This document shows positions 46,766-58,464 of a DNA stretch of 64,000 bases, in pieces. The stretch's first letter is position 1, and every line of letters begins with the position of its first letter. Origin of the DNA: Phanerodontia chrysosporium (taxonomy: Eukaryota; Basidiomycota; Agaricomycetes; Polyporales; Phanerochaetaceae); contig MJGA01000017.1 in the NCBI GenBank assembly GCA_001910725.1, positions 124,001 through 188,000 on the forward strand, written 5' to 3'. The notes below the pieces were generated by a model that had not been told where the DNA came from, ran no database searches, and saw only the letters and a program-made list of their open reading frames with translations. The position numbers and the translations under genes are program-made.

Positions 46766-49003
46766 CTATCTACCCCACGGCGTCGGAGTCTCCTGTTCCT
46801 GTCCTCGATGCGCCATCTGCACCCCGATCCCAATCGTATCCTCCAGCAGCTCCTGCCCAAGCATCCTCAGCTGCGGGTCGCCCTGGGACGCCCGCTGCGC
46901 CGCCTGCTGGGCGAGGCGCTGTGCGGGCGGGACACCAAAGAGGGTCTCCTCCTCCGTCGACTCCTGGCCGTACGCCGGGTCGTCGAACGAGTCGTCGTCA
47001 AAGCCATCGTCATCGTCCATCGCCACGTGCTGCATCGGCGCGTACTGCATGCCGCCCGCGCCGCCGTCGTCGTCGTCGCTGCTCGAGCCGCCGGACGAGA
47101 ACGAGTCGTCGTCCGGCTGCTGTGCGTATTGCACGCCCCGAAGAACTGGTCCGTCGCGCTCTCGCTCGGCCGGTCCTCGTAGTCGAGCGAGTCCGACGAG
47201 TTGTCCTCGTCCGGGTGCACGAGCTCGTCGTCCACCAGCCGCCGGTCAAAGTGAAACACCGGCGGCCGCGGCGTCTCCTCCGGCTCTGGCTGCGCAGACG
47301 CAGACGAGTACGCGGTTTGCGAGAGGCTCGGCCGTGCGTACTGGTTGCCAGAAGGCACCGATGGTATCGAGCTGGACACGGACGACAGATCTTCGGCCTT
47401 GGGCTTCGTGGTTGACTTGTAGTCGAAACCTTCGAGGCCTACGCGCCTCATCATGCTCTCCAGGCTAGCGTCCGCAAGGCTGCTGCTAATCTCTGCCGCC
47501 GGGGGTACGGGTTCCTGCTGTATCTGTTGAGCGACGGCGGCGTCGGCACACTCATGAGACTCGACTCCGCCGTCCCAGATTTCCCGTACTTCGTCGCGCT
47601 GTAGCCCGACGCAGAAGCCTTCGAAGTGCTGCCCTCTGGCGCACCGAGCCGCTTCTCGACGTCGAGCAGCTTCTTCATGATGGTCTCCGCAGCCTGCTTT
47701 CGCGGCGTCCTGCCCAGCTTCGGCGCTGCGGCCTTCGGCAGCTGCGCGAACGCCATCGTGACGGGCGGCGAGAAGTTGAGCGTCGAGTCCAGGTCGTCGT
47801 CCAAGTCCAGGTCGGGATCCACTCGAGGCGTTGTAGACCGCTTCGTCGCAGACGGTGCAGCAAAGCGTGCCTTGCCCGGAGTCTTCCCCGCGGTGTTGCG
47901 ACTGTTGGGTCCTTGAGATCGATGACACCTTTCCAGTCCGACGGCTTGGTGTCTGGTGGTAGGTACGGGTTCATGGCCTTCAGGATCGGCGTTCTCGACT
48001 TCAGCTTCAGCGGAGATGTGGCACCGCGAGTGACATTTGCTGGTTCATCCATGTTGCGCTTGAGGACGCCTCGAAGGAGTGGCTCAGCTTCCTTCGCTTT
48101 GCCCTTGCTTTTCTCCGATTGCGCAATGCTGATATCCCGCCGGATCGCTGCGACCTATCTTCAAACGCGGGCTTTGGTATCTGACGCTGCGTAACGTCCT
48201 GTGATTCGTCGTAATGCGAGTCTTGGTGCAGCGCCGACGAAGATGCGACAGAGATGTCTTCGTCGCGCGTGAGACTACGCAAGTCTCTGTCCAGACGAAC
48301 CATGGGCGACTCGAGTGATGTCGACCACGGGGGCTCGTCCTGGCTGAGGAAGCTTTCGTGGCCTGTCCTGTGCCGGGATGTCGCGGGCGTAGACGACACT
48401 GCCGCCTGGCCTGGCATGAAAGAAACGTCGGAGGTGTTGGTTCTGCCTGGCTGAGGCAGATGCACGGTGGTATCTGCTTCGTCCTGTGCGTTCTTTTCGT
48501 CTTGTGACTGCTCGACTGCGCTTGCTTCCTCTGCCTCCTCCTCCTCTGCCTGCGTGTGTTCAGGCGTGAACTCCTCGTACGTGGGCACACGGATCTGCGC
48601 AGCCTGTTCAAAGAACGTAGTCCAAAACTAGGATGCACCTGCTCAGCACTGCTATACACGCGCAAGGAGCGGCACACGCACCTTCGCCGCCTCGCGCACC
48701 GGCTCCGTCCCCACCGCATAGCGCTTCACCGCGGGCAAGATCCTGTTTGCCATGACCTGCTGTATCTTCGAGAAGTTCGCGTCCACATTCTAGCACAAGT
48801 CCGCTTCATGTCAGCCGAAAAGGAACCGCAGCGCGCAGGACGCGTCCGCACCTGCAGCTTGATCGTGATGAGCTGCTCGATTTGCTCGATCTGGTCGTTC
48901 ACGGACGCGCTCGTGTCGAGGCCGGCACGGCAATCGTGCTGGGGTCCGCCGACGGCTCCCAGCGCGGTGCCTTCGGCTCGATGGGTTTCAGCGCTGGCGC
49001 CAT
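46766..49003 (-). CDS. ASK1: DASH/DAM1 complex subunit Ask1
   Basis: Outer-kinetochore protein that helps couple kinetochores to microtubules in fungi. The start at 49003 gives MAPALKPIEPKAPRWEP. The hallmark N-terminal domain follows over small exons: NDQIEQIEQLITIKLQ, NVDANFSKIQQVMANRILPA, VKRYAVGTEPVREAAK, FWTTFFEQAAQIRVPTYEEF. The rest is a long acidic, Ser/Pro-rich tail with SPPVTMAFAQLPKAAAPKLG and, near the end, DDDSFDDPAYGQESTEEETLFGVPP as in other Ask1 proteins. Stop at 46766. At least four one-base gaps occur, at plus 48922-48925, 47886-47889, 47530-47536 and 47136-47139. All are in G or C runs, and each restores a coherent Ask1 reading if one base is assumed lost. Confidence 0.88.
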
Positions 49004-49306
49004 CGCAGAGGGTGGGTGCAGGTGGTGGTGGGAGACAAAGCAGTCGCGACGCGTCCAATCAAGGGACTTTGGCGCTCGCGCCACGAAGCCGTGGCTCGGC
49101 CGATGTGCTCAGTCTGTTCCAGCCCGCTTGGACTCGTCAGAATTGTGCGGGAAAAAAATCAATAATATATACACCCATATTTTGGGACTAGTGAGTGTAC
49201 ATTGGCTAGTTTTACAACCTTCGCGAGGCAACTCTCGAAAGCGGTGGGGAACACGACTTCCACGAACACAACCAATAATCCTCAGAGACTCGCCGGCTGA
49301 CCCAGC

Positions 49307-50681
49307 TTACGCGATGCCGAGGAACTGGAGGTACTGCTGCTCGAAGAGCGGGACGGTGTGGCCGACACCCTGGGCGAGGATCGCCTGGAAGTTGGGGCCG
49401 AAGGTCGAGTTCGAGTAGCCGCTGGGGAGGTACGACTCGGAGACGTTCGAGATCGGGGTGCTCGGGTAGCCGAAGACGGTCGTCCACTGCTTGATCTCCT
49501 CGTAGAAGTTCTGCGGGTAGAGCGTGGTGTCGCTGTCCGCCTGTCAGCACAAAGAACGATCTCTCATGAAAATTTGGGACGTACGCAGTGCCGTGCCAGA
49601 CCTGCATCTTCGGGTAGGGGCCCGTGTAGCCGGGGTATGCCGCCGCGACCTTTGCCGCCTGCAAAGAAGCGTCAGTGCCATGCGCAGAACTGCACCCGCG
49701 CTGCGAGTACGCACCCACTGCTGGCCGGTGAGGATGAGCTGGCCCTCGGCGCACTGCGAGTTCCAGCTGTCGTCGGGCTGGCCCGGGACGGCGAAGCAGC
49801 CGAAGGCGACGCCGGAGTCGACGATTCCGGCCTTGAAGACGTCGGGGTACGCGCCCGCGAGCACGCTCGTCATCATCGCGCCCGACGACGTGCCGACGGC
49901 GAAGACGCGGTTCGGATCGACGCCCCAGTTGCTGATCGCGAAGCGCGCCGCGTTGGCGATCGAGAGCGAGTCGCTGCCGCCGTTGTGCGTCAGCGTCTCG
50001 GTGGACGAGACGTCCCAGCAGGTTCCGGAGTGGGGCTGGTGGCAGCGTGTGAGTGAACGTCCATATATGCGGGATCGCGGAGCTTACAGAAGACGGGAAG
50101 ATCACGACGTAGCCGTAGGTCTCAGCAAGTTGTGCGAACTTCGAGCCCTGGAAGTAAGCCTGAGCGGTACCAGTGCAGTCTGTGACGTCGGATCAGTCTT
50201 CAAATTTCCCCGTAACAGGCGCAGGACGGAACACACAGTGGCTCGCGACAATCAGAGGAGGCTTGGCCTGGACCTTCTTAGGCTTGTAGACGAACATCTG
50301 TACATTGTTCGGGTTGGTACCGAAGTTGCTGAACTGGGTGAGAGTCGAGGCGGGGATGGACGAGAGACCAGTCGGAGCGGACGACGTCGACGAGCCGCCG
50401 CCTGGAGCGCTAACGGTGGTGGTAGGTGGCGGAGGGGGCGGAGGCGAGGCGCTGTTCGTCCCTGGCAGGCACTGGCTGTAGTATGAGTTGAGCACAGTGC
50501 AGACCAAGCCAGAAGCTGGGGTAGGTTTCGTCAGATATGCTGTGCGTTGCTTAGGCGAAGACAGACTCACCGCAGACGGTTCCACCAGTCCAGCCGATGC
50601 CACCGCACTGGCCCCATTCGGGACAGTCTGGGCAACGGCCAGTGAGATGACGGATGCGACAGCGACGGCGAGCTTGAACAT
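49307..50681 (-). CDS. Secreted CBM1-linked acetylxylan esterase (CE1, PHB-depolymerase type)
   Basis: Removes acetyl (or feruloyl) groups from xylan during plant cell-wall decay. The start at 50681 gives the signal peptide MFKLAVAVASVISLAVAQ. A cellulose-binding CBM1 follows (EWGQCGGIGWTGGTVC, then SGLVCTVLNSYYSQCLPG after an intron), then a Pro/Ser/Thr linker (PPPPPPPTTTVS). The esterase domain has GTCWDVSSTETLTHNGGSDS, the nucleophile elbow VGTSSGAMM, CFAVPGQPDDSWNSQC, MQVWHGTA and the catalytic His in QGVGHTVPLFEQ. Stop at 49307. About five introns. One base is missing at plus 50620-50622 just before EWGQCGG (CCC of Pro). A TATAAAA lies about 60 bp upstream. Confidence 0.92.
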
Positions 50682-50741
50682 CTTCCGGGAGGCGATGGAC
50701 GACGCTGAATCCCTGGAGGTCAGTGGAGCTGCCCGCAGAGG

Positions 50742-50748
50742 TTTTATA
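50742..50748 (-). promoter_or_regulatory. TATA box of the CBM1 esterase gene
   Basis: TATAAAA on the minus strand about 60 bp upstream of the ATG. A strong TATA box at this distance fits an inducible secreted hydrolase. Confidence 0.5.
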
Positions 50749-51646
50749 GCTCTCCAGCATCCCCCATCCAGCTGACCACAGTTGCTGGATCAACAAGGTA
50801 CGCAGCCGGTAGAGCTGTCTTTCCCGTCACATGGATAGACGTGCGGCCAGCATATTTCCGCGGAAGCGCCGACAGAGCATCCCATCTTCACTGATCATGT
50901 GTCTTACAATGGATACGAATTGTTGGGGAAAGTATTGAAGCAGTCATCAGCCAGTTTGACAGAGTATGTGAGCCCAAGAATAGCACCACGTTGTAGAAGC
51001 TTCGGATCCTCTGCTAGTGAAGCCGCTCCGGGTTATCGTCGGGCACCGAGGCGACGTACGTGGAGGTCATGCCGGCGAAAAGAAGGCTAGTGAATGATTT
51101 TGATTTTGAGCCAGATCCTCGTGGCCATGCTTCCTAAGTGCAGCCGCAACCGGTCATAGAACTGAGGCTGTCGTCGAAATCACCGCAGATGTACCGTAGT
51201 TTCGGTACACTGTATGTCGGGCTGTCCAATGAATGTTGGCGTCCACATGTACGCCTGACACATTCTAAAAAGTTCTAGATATTCTTAATGAGCCCGTTCA
51301 AATGCAAAGCAGATCACCGTGTAGAAACCGGACATGACCTGAGGCCGTCAGCGGGCCGGGTTGACCCTCTCAATAACGAGCGAACTTCAACAATTGAGAA
51401 ATTTTCGCGCTTGGATCTGCAAGTCTATTTGCGCAGTACCACATATGGGCGACGGCTTCCACGGTGTCGAGGTGACTGCAGGGGGGATGATGACGGTTCA
51501 GAAACAACCGGAAGACGGCACTGCACGCGCGGCCCGGAACGCCACAAAGCTGGTGACTGATGTGACGGCGTTACTCTCACTTCGAGACACTGGTATTCCC
51601 CAGTTGGATGCAGCAGACAACTCGCCGACAGTCACGTACATGCAGA
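50749..51646. other. Intergenic, no gene seen
   Basis: Esterase upstream region and the 3' side of the coiled-coil gene. Open stretches carry no recognised motifs. The true end of the coiled-coil gene may extend into the right part of this interval. Confidence 0.35.
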
Positions 51647-52252
51647 CTACGACCACATGCCGGTATCACACTTCGCCCTCGACACCTCCTGCGCCCAACA
51701 CTTCGGAGCGTTGCTGGATGCGGCTATGCTAAGGAACAGTCTCAATATGCGAATCCGCGTGACGAGCTCGACACCTACTTCATGGGCGTGGAACTCTCCA
51801 AAGCTCTCGCTGACCTGGCTGTGCCTTTGCTGCAGATCCTGCGCCTCGATGTTCTCTCGCTTGTTCATCTCCTGTCATCTAATTTTAGCAAAGACGACGC
51901 ACAATATCTCATTGGAAACTACAGACCTCAACAAGCCTCTCGGCTTTATCGACGCCTTCAGCCGCTTTGCCGTGAACCTTCTGGGCCTTCAGCACCCCTT
52001 CTCCGCCTTCATTCTTGACTTCTTGGCCTTCTCCAGGGTTTTCTCGGCTTTTGCCACCTCCTGGTGTAGTGATAACCAGCAGCTCATTAGATATTTGCCA
52101 AAGACTAGTAAAGGATGTATTTACCTTGAGGCTCGCTTTATGGAGCTTCTCTACCTTGTGAAACTCTTTCTCCGCCGAGCGATCTGCTGTTGGTCGATCT
52201 TAGTCTCCTGAGCGAGCACTTTCTCGAGCGCCTTGATATGTTTGTCGGCCAT
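51647..52252 (-). CDS. Small coiled-coil protein
   Basis: Function not recognised. The start at 52252 gives MADKHIKALEKVLAQETKI; the protein is almost entirely charged heptad-like helix: ARAEKEFHKVEKLHKASLK, then after an intron EVAKAEKTLEKAKKSRMKAE, VLKAQKVHGKAAEGVDKAE, and after another intron EMNKRENIEAQDLQQRHSQ. Two one-base gaps in G/C runs (plus 52172-52176 and 51995-51998) must be bridged for this reading, which then is continuous over about 120 residues. The 3' end is uncertain; the reading can continue to 51647 (VSESFGEFHAHEVG). Divergent from DUS2 with about 300 bp between the starts. Confidence 0.65.
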
Positions 52253-52558
52253 TTCACTGCGTGTAAAATAGTCTGCGAGGGTGATATGAGAAAAGGAGCG
52301 AGGCAAGCTTTGAATCTCAGGAGGCTGACGCATTGACCACAAGGGGCTGACATTCCTAGAAACCTTCCAAAAACGTGGCTTAGTGCACGCGCCACGTGAC
52401 CTGATCCGGAGAGGTGACCAAGCGCCCACTAGGCAGCTCTCATTTCGCTCCGCTCGGTTCTGACAAACTTTCGAGTCGCTCTCTGAGCCTAAAACCGCAC
52501 CGTCTCTACCTCTTGGATCCCGGTCGTCTATAGGCGTTACTCTATCTGGTGTCGTTTT
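52253..52558. promoter_or_regulatory. Divergent promoter region, coiled-coil gene and DUS2
   Basis: About 300 bp between the two start codons. No TATA box is evident; no gene seen. Confidence 0.4.
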
Positions 52559-54255
52559 ATGGTTCTTGCCTCTGTCTTCGCCTGGATCCGCAGAATGACT
52601 CCTGGAAAGCTTGCACGACGTTCTCCCTCCCCGGCCGCCTCGGACGCACGGGCTGCAAAGCGGCGGAAGCTCGAGTACCCTCCTCTTACCCCGGATGACT
52701 ATCGTAATGGTGTCATGCTTGCGCCTATGGTGCGCTCTGGTGCTTGTACGTCCTAGTCCTCTTCCGCTAGAACTGATGTTGATTAGACCTGCAGTGCCGA
52801 CACGGCTCTTCGCTTTGAAGCACGGTGCAAAACTCGTCTGGGGGCCTGAGATTGTTGACAAGGCCGTTTTGCATGCGGAGAGGGTTGTCGATCGTACGTC
52901 TTCTGCTACATGCGCTCCTACTCGTGCTGACCCGAGCTTAGCTGTGACTGGAGTGGTCTCCTACATGGGAGTCTCGAAAGCCATCTGGACGACGCACCCC
53001 ATCGAAAAGCCCTTCCTCATCTACCAGATTGGCTCGGCTGACCCCGACCTCGCCGTGCAGGCGGCAAAGAAGGTCATGAACGACGTCTCGGGCATCGACC
53101 TCAACTGCGGGTGCCCGAAGCCGTTCTCGACACACGCCGGCATGGGCGCCGCGCTGCTATCGAACCCGGACCTGCTCTGCGCGATCCTCACCGCGCTCAG
53201 GCAGAACTTACCTCCCGAGATCAGCGTGTCCGCGAAGATTCGGCTGCTCCCGACACAGGAGGATACCCTGAAGCTCGTCGAGCGCATCGTGAACACGGGC
53301 GTGAACTGCCTTACAGTGCATTGCCGTACACGGAGCATGCGTCCGCGTGAGCGCGCACTTGTTGACCGGCTCGAGGAGATCGTCAAATTCGTTAAGAGCC
53401 TCGGCAAGGATGTTGCAGTCATCGAGAACGGAGACTGCGTGAGCTATGAGGACGCGAAGCGGATACGAAAGATCACTGGTGCGTCTTCTGTGCCTTTGAA
53501 CGTCGTACATTGTTCTCAAAAGAATGTAGGTGCGGATTCATGCATGATCGCTACCGCTGCAGAGGCGAACCCAACCGTCTTCTCTGCACACCCATACACC
53601 GACCTCGAGACGACCTTCATCCCATCATACGTACGCCTGGTAAGGACATAACTTCATTTTTGACATGCCAGTCTCTGACCCACCTGTGCAGGGCAAGTAC
53701 CTCAACAACCACTGGTCCTCGACGAAGTTCTGCGCGAGTCAGTTCCGCGGAGAACACAGTAAGGGGAACCGCGCGTCACAGACCGCGATGAAGAATGCCA
53801 TCACACATGCCAAGGGCTATGATGATCTCGATGAACTTGTCGGGCCTTGGACTGGCGAACAGGTCTTTGCTGAGATCGTAGAGGCGATCGAGGCGCGTAA
53901 CGGCGACCGCCAGCCCAAAATCGACGAAACCGCGCCTGCATCTACAGACTCGTCAGTGGCGGCGACAGCTGCGACAGACGCAGCGACGGTTGCAGCGACG
54001 GAATCTGCGCAGGTGGCTGAGCAGGAGAACTCGCCAGCAGTGAGCGAGGGCGCGGAGTCGGCGACGCTCTCCACGGCGTCATCGCAGGACGTACAAGACC
54101 TCAAGACACCTGTGCAGAGCCACTCGCCCGACCCCGCACTCCTGCGTGCACCACTCGCACCTGCAAACGAGTCACGCATGCCGGTGCCCTCGCTCGTGTC
54201 TGGCGAGGATGTCCCGACGCCTACGCCTTCGCAACTGCCGACGGAGGCTGCATAG
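52559..54255 (+). CDS. DUS2: tRNA-dihydrouridine(20) synthase
   Basis: Reduces U20 of cytosolic tRNAs using FMN and NAD(P)H. The start at 52559 or the Met at 52595 precedes a basic segment (ARAAKRRKLEYPPL). Then the FMN-binding start NGVMLAPMVRSGALPTRLF, KLVWGPEIVDKAVLH, THPIEKPFLIYQIGSADPD, the catalytic Cys motif GIDLNCGCPKPFSTHAGMG, VSAKIRLLPTQEDTLKLVE, LTVHCRTRSMRPRERAL, VAVIENGDC and ADSCMIATAAEANPT. This matches Dus2/Smm1 rather than Dus1, 3 or 4 (the NCGCPKPFS and RPRERAL signatures). Introns near 52746, 52891, 53477 and 53640 all join in phase. The tail after WTGEQVFAEIVEAIEARN is Ala/Thr/Ser-rich and disordered, without a visible dsRNA-binding domain. Stop at 54255. Confidence 0.92.
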
Positions 54256-54459
54256 CATACACCCTGTGCACATATATAAACCCCACTATTACATTGTATA
54301 ATGCTCAGATTGTCCAGTGGCTTTGTTTGGTTTACTGGAACAATGTAAGTTTCATATATGATGACATCCCGTGAGACTTTTACATGGTATCAACGGTATA
54401 ATGCAACACATCATCCACCTATCACCATCTGCTCGTCGCATCTCAGCCCAGGACCCTCC

Positions 54460-55117
54460 TCAGAACACGAGGGCAGCGCCAGCGACGACGCTGCCGACGA
54501 ACGCCGCGAGCTGCAGTGCCGCTCGCCCGTCGAGCGAGGAGCCGGCGTTCTTGTCCTTGCCCGTCGCGCTCGCGCTCGCGGCGCTCGACGAGGACGACGT
54601 GGTCGTCGGCGCGGCGGTGAAGGTGTGGCCCACGAAGGACGTCGTGAAGCCCGTCGCGGTACCCGTCGCGAGCGTGATCGCGGGCCCGCCGACGGAGGTG
54701 ACCTCGACGACGGGGACGCCGTTCGCCGCTGCCATGCGTCATGAGGTGGTTTCCGTGTGGGGAGATGGCGGAGGGTACTTACTGACGATGGTGGCGTACG
54801 CCTGCGAGGTCGACGTGCCGAGGACCTTCGTGGCATCTTTGAAGACGGACGAGGCTGCGCGCGCTCGTCGTCAGAGCGAAACATCAAGAAAAAAGGGCGG
54901 GCTTACCGGTCTCGAGCACAAGCACGGACTCGACGGCAGAGGTCGCCTTCCCGAAGACGGACGCGACGTCCGAGGTGAGGTCGTCAATCACTGGCGCACC
55001 ACCGCTATCAGCCCGTCTTCCACTCGCAAAGAACACAAGAAGGCACTTACGTCCGGGCGCAGCATTCACAGCAGCAGCAGAGACGAGGAGGACAGCAACA
55101 GCTTTGGCGGCGAACAT
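54460..55117 (-). CDS. Small secreted, probably GPI-anchored protein
   Basis: The start at 55117 gives a signal peptide (MFAAKAVAVLLVSAAAVNA). Short exons follow: DDLTSDVASVFGKATSAVES, KVLGTSTSQAYATIV, AAANGVPVVEVTSVGGPAI and TLATGTATGFTTSFVGHTF. Then come a Ser/Thr-rich linker (APTTTSSSSSAASASATG) and a hydrophobic end (LQLAAFVGSVVAGAALVF) directly before the stop, the usual shape of a GPI-attachment signal. About 150 residues. No known domain; a wall or plasma-membrane surface protein by architecture. A TATATAAA lies about 170 bp upstream. Confidence 0.75.
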
Positions 55118-55287
55118 CTTTTCGACTGGGATGAGGTACGGCGTGTCTGGTCGTGCAAATAAAGGTGATAAACAGGAAAGGTGGACGTATAGCACCAGGC
55201 TAATACGCGACGAAGAAGCAAGAAAACGAAGAGGTGGGCACCCGGAAGAAGAAGGGAGGGCTGGCAGTCAGCGCAGGTGCCCTACGG

Positions 55288-55296
55288 TTTATATAT
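55288..55296 (-). promoter_or_regulatory. TATA-like box of the small GPI-type protein gene
   Basis: CATATATAAA on the minus strand, roughly 170 bp upstream of the ATG at 55117. Confidence 0.35.
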
Positions 55297-55299
55297 GCG

Positions 55300-56089
55300 T
55301 GGCCCCGAGCGATAGGAGACGGTGCACAGTGCCCGCACCGCCTTGGCCATCGTAGGATCACCCCTTGGAGTCGATGCTGTTCGCTGTCTCGAAGGGGCGT
55401 TGCTTGTCACCGCAGAGACGAGATCAAGACAGAGCTGCGTCTCGGAGCACTGCGTCTGACGGGGCTGTCAGCAGTCGTCGCGCGTATGATTCATGAATAC
55501 CGCTCGTGAGGTGCGGTTTCCAGATGCAGCATAGTGCATCCTCCAGAACGAGGGGTTCCCTGGACACCACTTGTGATGATTGTGAGCTCAAACACGCAGG
55601 CAAGGAGCAGCGCACCTGGGTTTGTGGGTGAAACGCAGAATGCTTGTCGATATTCGGATGGCGGGTTGATGGCGGATCGTGCCCGTGAGACGCTCCGTCC
55701 CCCGCAGACACATACATCGCCCTAGGGCTCAAGTATTAGCAAGATGTATATTTCCCCGTGTGCAGTTGCAGTGTGGTGAAAGAGACACAAGTAGACTAGT
55801 ATCAGTATTAGAATGTTGGCGTGCAGCAGTAGAAAGACGTCGGGATCGTAGAATGCAAGGGCGATGATCAATGATGCGTCAGAGACTGATTATTCAAGGA
55901 CTAGTGTTCAAATGAAACGATGTAACGAAAGCGGTCGTGCGAGTCGTGTGCAGCAAGGATCCGGCAAGTGTAGCTATGTAGCAGAAAGCGAGTGAGGCGT
56001 GCGGAAACTGCGAAGCGAGCGGTAGGGTGCAGAGGGGTACAGTCAGGGAGCATGAAATGTCGTAACGGTGATGGCGTCGGCAACCAAAG
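55300..56089. other. Intergenic, no gene seen
   Basis: Between the small surface-protein gene and the 3' end of the F-box gene. Short open stretches only, without recognisable motifs. Confidence 0.4.
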
Positions 56090-57156
56090 CTAGAGCGCGC
56101 GGAAGGCGTGGATATCTTCGACAATGTCGAGCTGTACGTCTTTGAGTGCGCATGCGATGCGGAGTTCAGGTAGGCCGGGGTGCCGCCTCTCGTCCGCCCA
56201 GGCATGGACCGTCACGCTCTTCAAAGCGGTGCTTTTCTCGATATCGGCGAGGACGGGCAAGAGAGGCACACGCTTGTCTAGCGAGAAGGCAAGGTGCTCC
56301 AGTGACGCCGGGAGGTGCCGCCTTGTGTTCGACGCCGTCCACAGGTCCTCGAGGCGCAGGTCCCGGAGACGGGTGCACTGTGACAGCGCATGGACATAGT
56401 CGACAGACGGGCACGACGGCAGGGCGAGGGACTCCAGCGTGTTGCAATGCTCGAGCAGCAAATGCATGAGGAGCTCGCACTCGGGCGGGCGCTTGAACTC
56501 GAGCGTGCGCAGCGACTGGTCTTCGAGGAGCCACTTGACGAAGTCGAGCGAAGGACAGCAGTCTATCCGCAGCTCTTCGATGGCACATGATTTCGAGACA
56601 GAAGACACAGGAAGCGCAGGGGGAGTGCCGGAGATTGACAGGGACGTGACAGATGGGAACACCTCCAAAAGCTCCGTGAGCGCATGTGCATTGTCTGACC
56701 AGTTGTCAAAGCGCAGGTCGTGATGCGTGGCCGGTTTGGAGCATGAGCCGGCAGAAGCAGCGAAAATCTGGGAGCCCTTCAACGACCCCTGAGCAGGGTC
56801 GGAGCTGTCGTGATACAGGGCAAGCGCAAGCGCCGAGAGATTGGGCATTGAACCACCGCCTGCGCGAAGGCGTCGCGCGGGATGCCATAAGGTTGGTTCG
56901 TGTCAATGACAATGCGGAGGGACTTGACGGCTTCGGCGAGCGCGCGACTGCGCGGCGTGTTGGCGGACAGCGCATACACGAACCCATCGAGGGCGGACGC
57001 GCTCGTAAGAGAGACGCGGTGATAGAGCATCTTCTGAGCAGCAGCTGACCAGTCCCTGCAGACTAGCGAGCATGCCCTGAGTGTCTTGTGGGCATTCTTG
57101 TTATCGGAAGCGGCTTCGAGAATGGCGACGATGATCTCTGCGGGTAGGGTAGGCAT
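56090..57156 (-). CDS. F-box protein with leucine-rich-repeat-like C terminus
   Basis: The start at 57156 gives a classical fungal F-box (MPTLPAEIIVAILEAASD, then TLRACSLVCRDWSAAAQKML). The rest is a run of leucine-rich segments typical of agaricomycete F-box proteins (LALALYHDS, TSLSISGTPPALP, IEELRIDCCPSLDFVKWLL, LRTLEFKRPPECELL, LESLALPSCPSV), ending AFRAL at 56090. These proteins act as substrate receptors of SCF ubiquitin ligases; the target is unknown. One base is missing at plus 56848-56849 (AA where AAA is expected), joining FAQAVVQ to MPNLSALAL. No intron is needed in this reading. Confidence 0.8.
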
Positions 57157-57426
57157 TGAATGATGACTCCGGCGCGCCGACACCGCAGGAATAGACTCTG
57201 GAGTAGACTCTGGTACATTGTCGTCGATTCGTCGAAAGAACTGATCTGAAATGAGAATGAAGAAGGGGTCGGCGGAGATGAGAGACTTACACACGCCGTC
57301 AGGTCACAGAAAACGTCAAATACACCCATCTCGATGAACGAACGCGATTGGCGAGGAGCAACTTGACCAAGCTCTTGCCTGAGGACGCGGGGAGAAAGGG
57401 TGAGGCATGTCCGGCCATCCCTGGGG

Positions 57427-57434
57427 CTTATATA
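57427..57434 (-). promoter_or_regulatory. TATA-like box upstream of the F-box gene
   Basis: TATATAAG on the minus strand, about 270 bp upstream of the F-box ATG. The distance implies a long or spliced 5' untranslated region. Confidence 0.3.
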
Positions 57435-58464
57435 TGTTTGGGGGCGTGCGAAACTGGGCTGGCATGACGGCGAGAGCAAGAACGTCGAGCGCTCCAAGGC
57501 TCTTCGCGTCGCGCGACGCCACGTCTGATCGCCGCCGGCACTGCGTCGCGGAACGTCAACGGGTGCTTTTCTGCTCCCGCCTTCCATCTCCGTATCCTCC
57601 GTCGTCCATCGTCGTCCACCGTCGTCCACCGTGCCCAACTCTACATCATGCAGGACACTTTGCTAGCTATCGTCTAGGGCGTCACTCTCGCAAGGAGCAG
57701 TCAAGCCAAGACTCTAGCCTCGGGCATAGCGACGGGACGCTGGAAACGCATCAACGGTTCGGGGGCGGAGCCGTCCCGAGTATGTCAATTAGCCGTGTTT
57801 ACTTGCAAAGCTGTCCGCGGAGCACGCACACGCAGAGTCATAACGCCTAATGCCGCACGCCCCAAGCCACGCGGACCATGCGCGGGCATCGGTGTCTTCA
57901 TCCCCGTCGGCCCATTGTCAGAAGCTTGTTGGACAAAAGTGGACTGCGCAGCTGTGCTGTACGTTGCTCATGCTGTAATGGCGTTGAAGAGATGGGTACC
58001 CGATGCCAACCAGCTTGAACCCTCCAAGGACTTCTGGAGGTCGAACGACGGCGTTGGAGCCAAAGGTCAATCTAAAAGCTTATGCTCGTCACCCTCTCAC
58101 ACAAGGCAATATCCATGTATCGGACACGACGAATTGCGGTACTCTAGGAATGAGAGCTACCAATTCAACAAGCCTTGTACTCACGAATGACCGACCGCTC
58201 ACGGTCTCCTCGCACTCGCTCCCTCCTTACACTCCATCCCACGCAGCTCTGGCTACTACTTTGATCCTTACCTCTCTGAAAACTTGACATAGTTTCTGGG
58301 CGGTAGTTTCTGCCTATAAGCCTCTGAGAAATTCCCAACTTGGCACAGCGGCCGCTGTACCGCCACTATGTCGTGACCATCCACATCGATCCGCGCTCAT
58401 CACAGCACATCTGTAGTACTGTTGAAGCCCACTTCTTTGCTACCCCTTGGATTGCGCCACCCTC
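57435..58464. other. Intergenic, no gene seen
   Basis: About 1 kb between the F-box gene and the NACHT paralogue. No motif-bearing frame, tRNA or repeat recognised. Confidence 0.4.

Noticed and set aside
46512..47468. 318-residue plus-strand Ser/Cys-rich open frame
   Set aside because: Antisense to the acidic ASK1 tail; the low-complexity Asp/Ser codons read as Ser/Arg on the other strand.
46766..49003. ASK1 as several separate small genes
   Set aside because: Conserved N-terminal and C-terminal Ask1 blocks lie in order on one strand and are joined by assuming lost bases at G/C runs.
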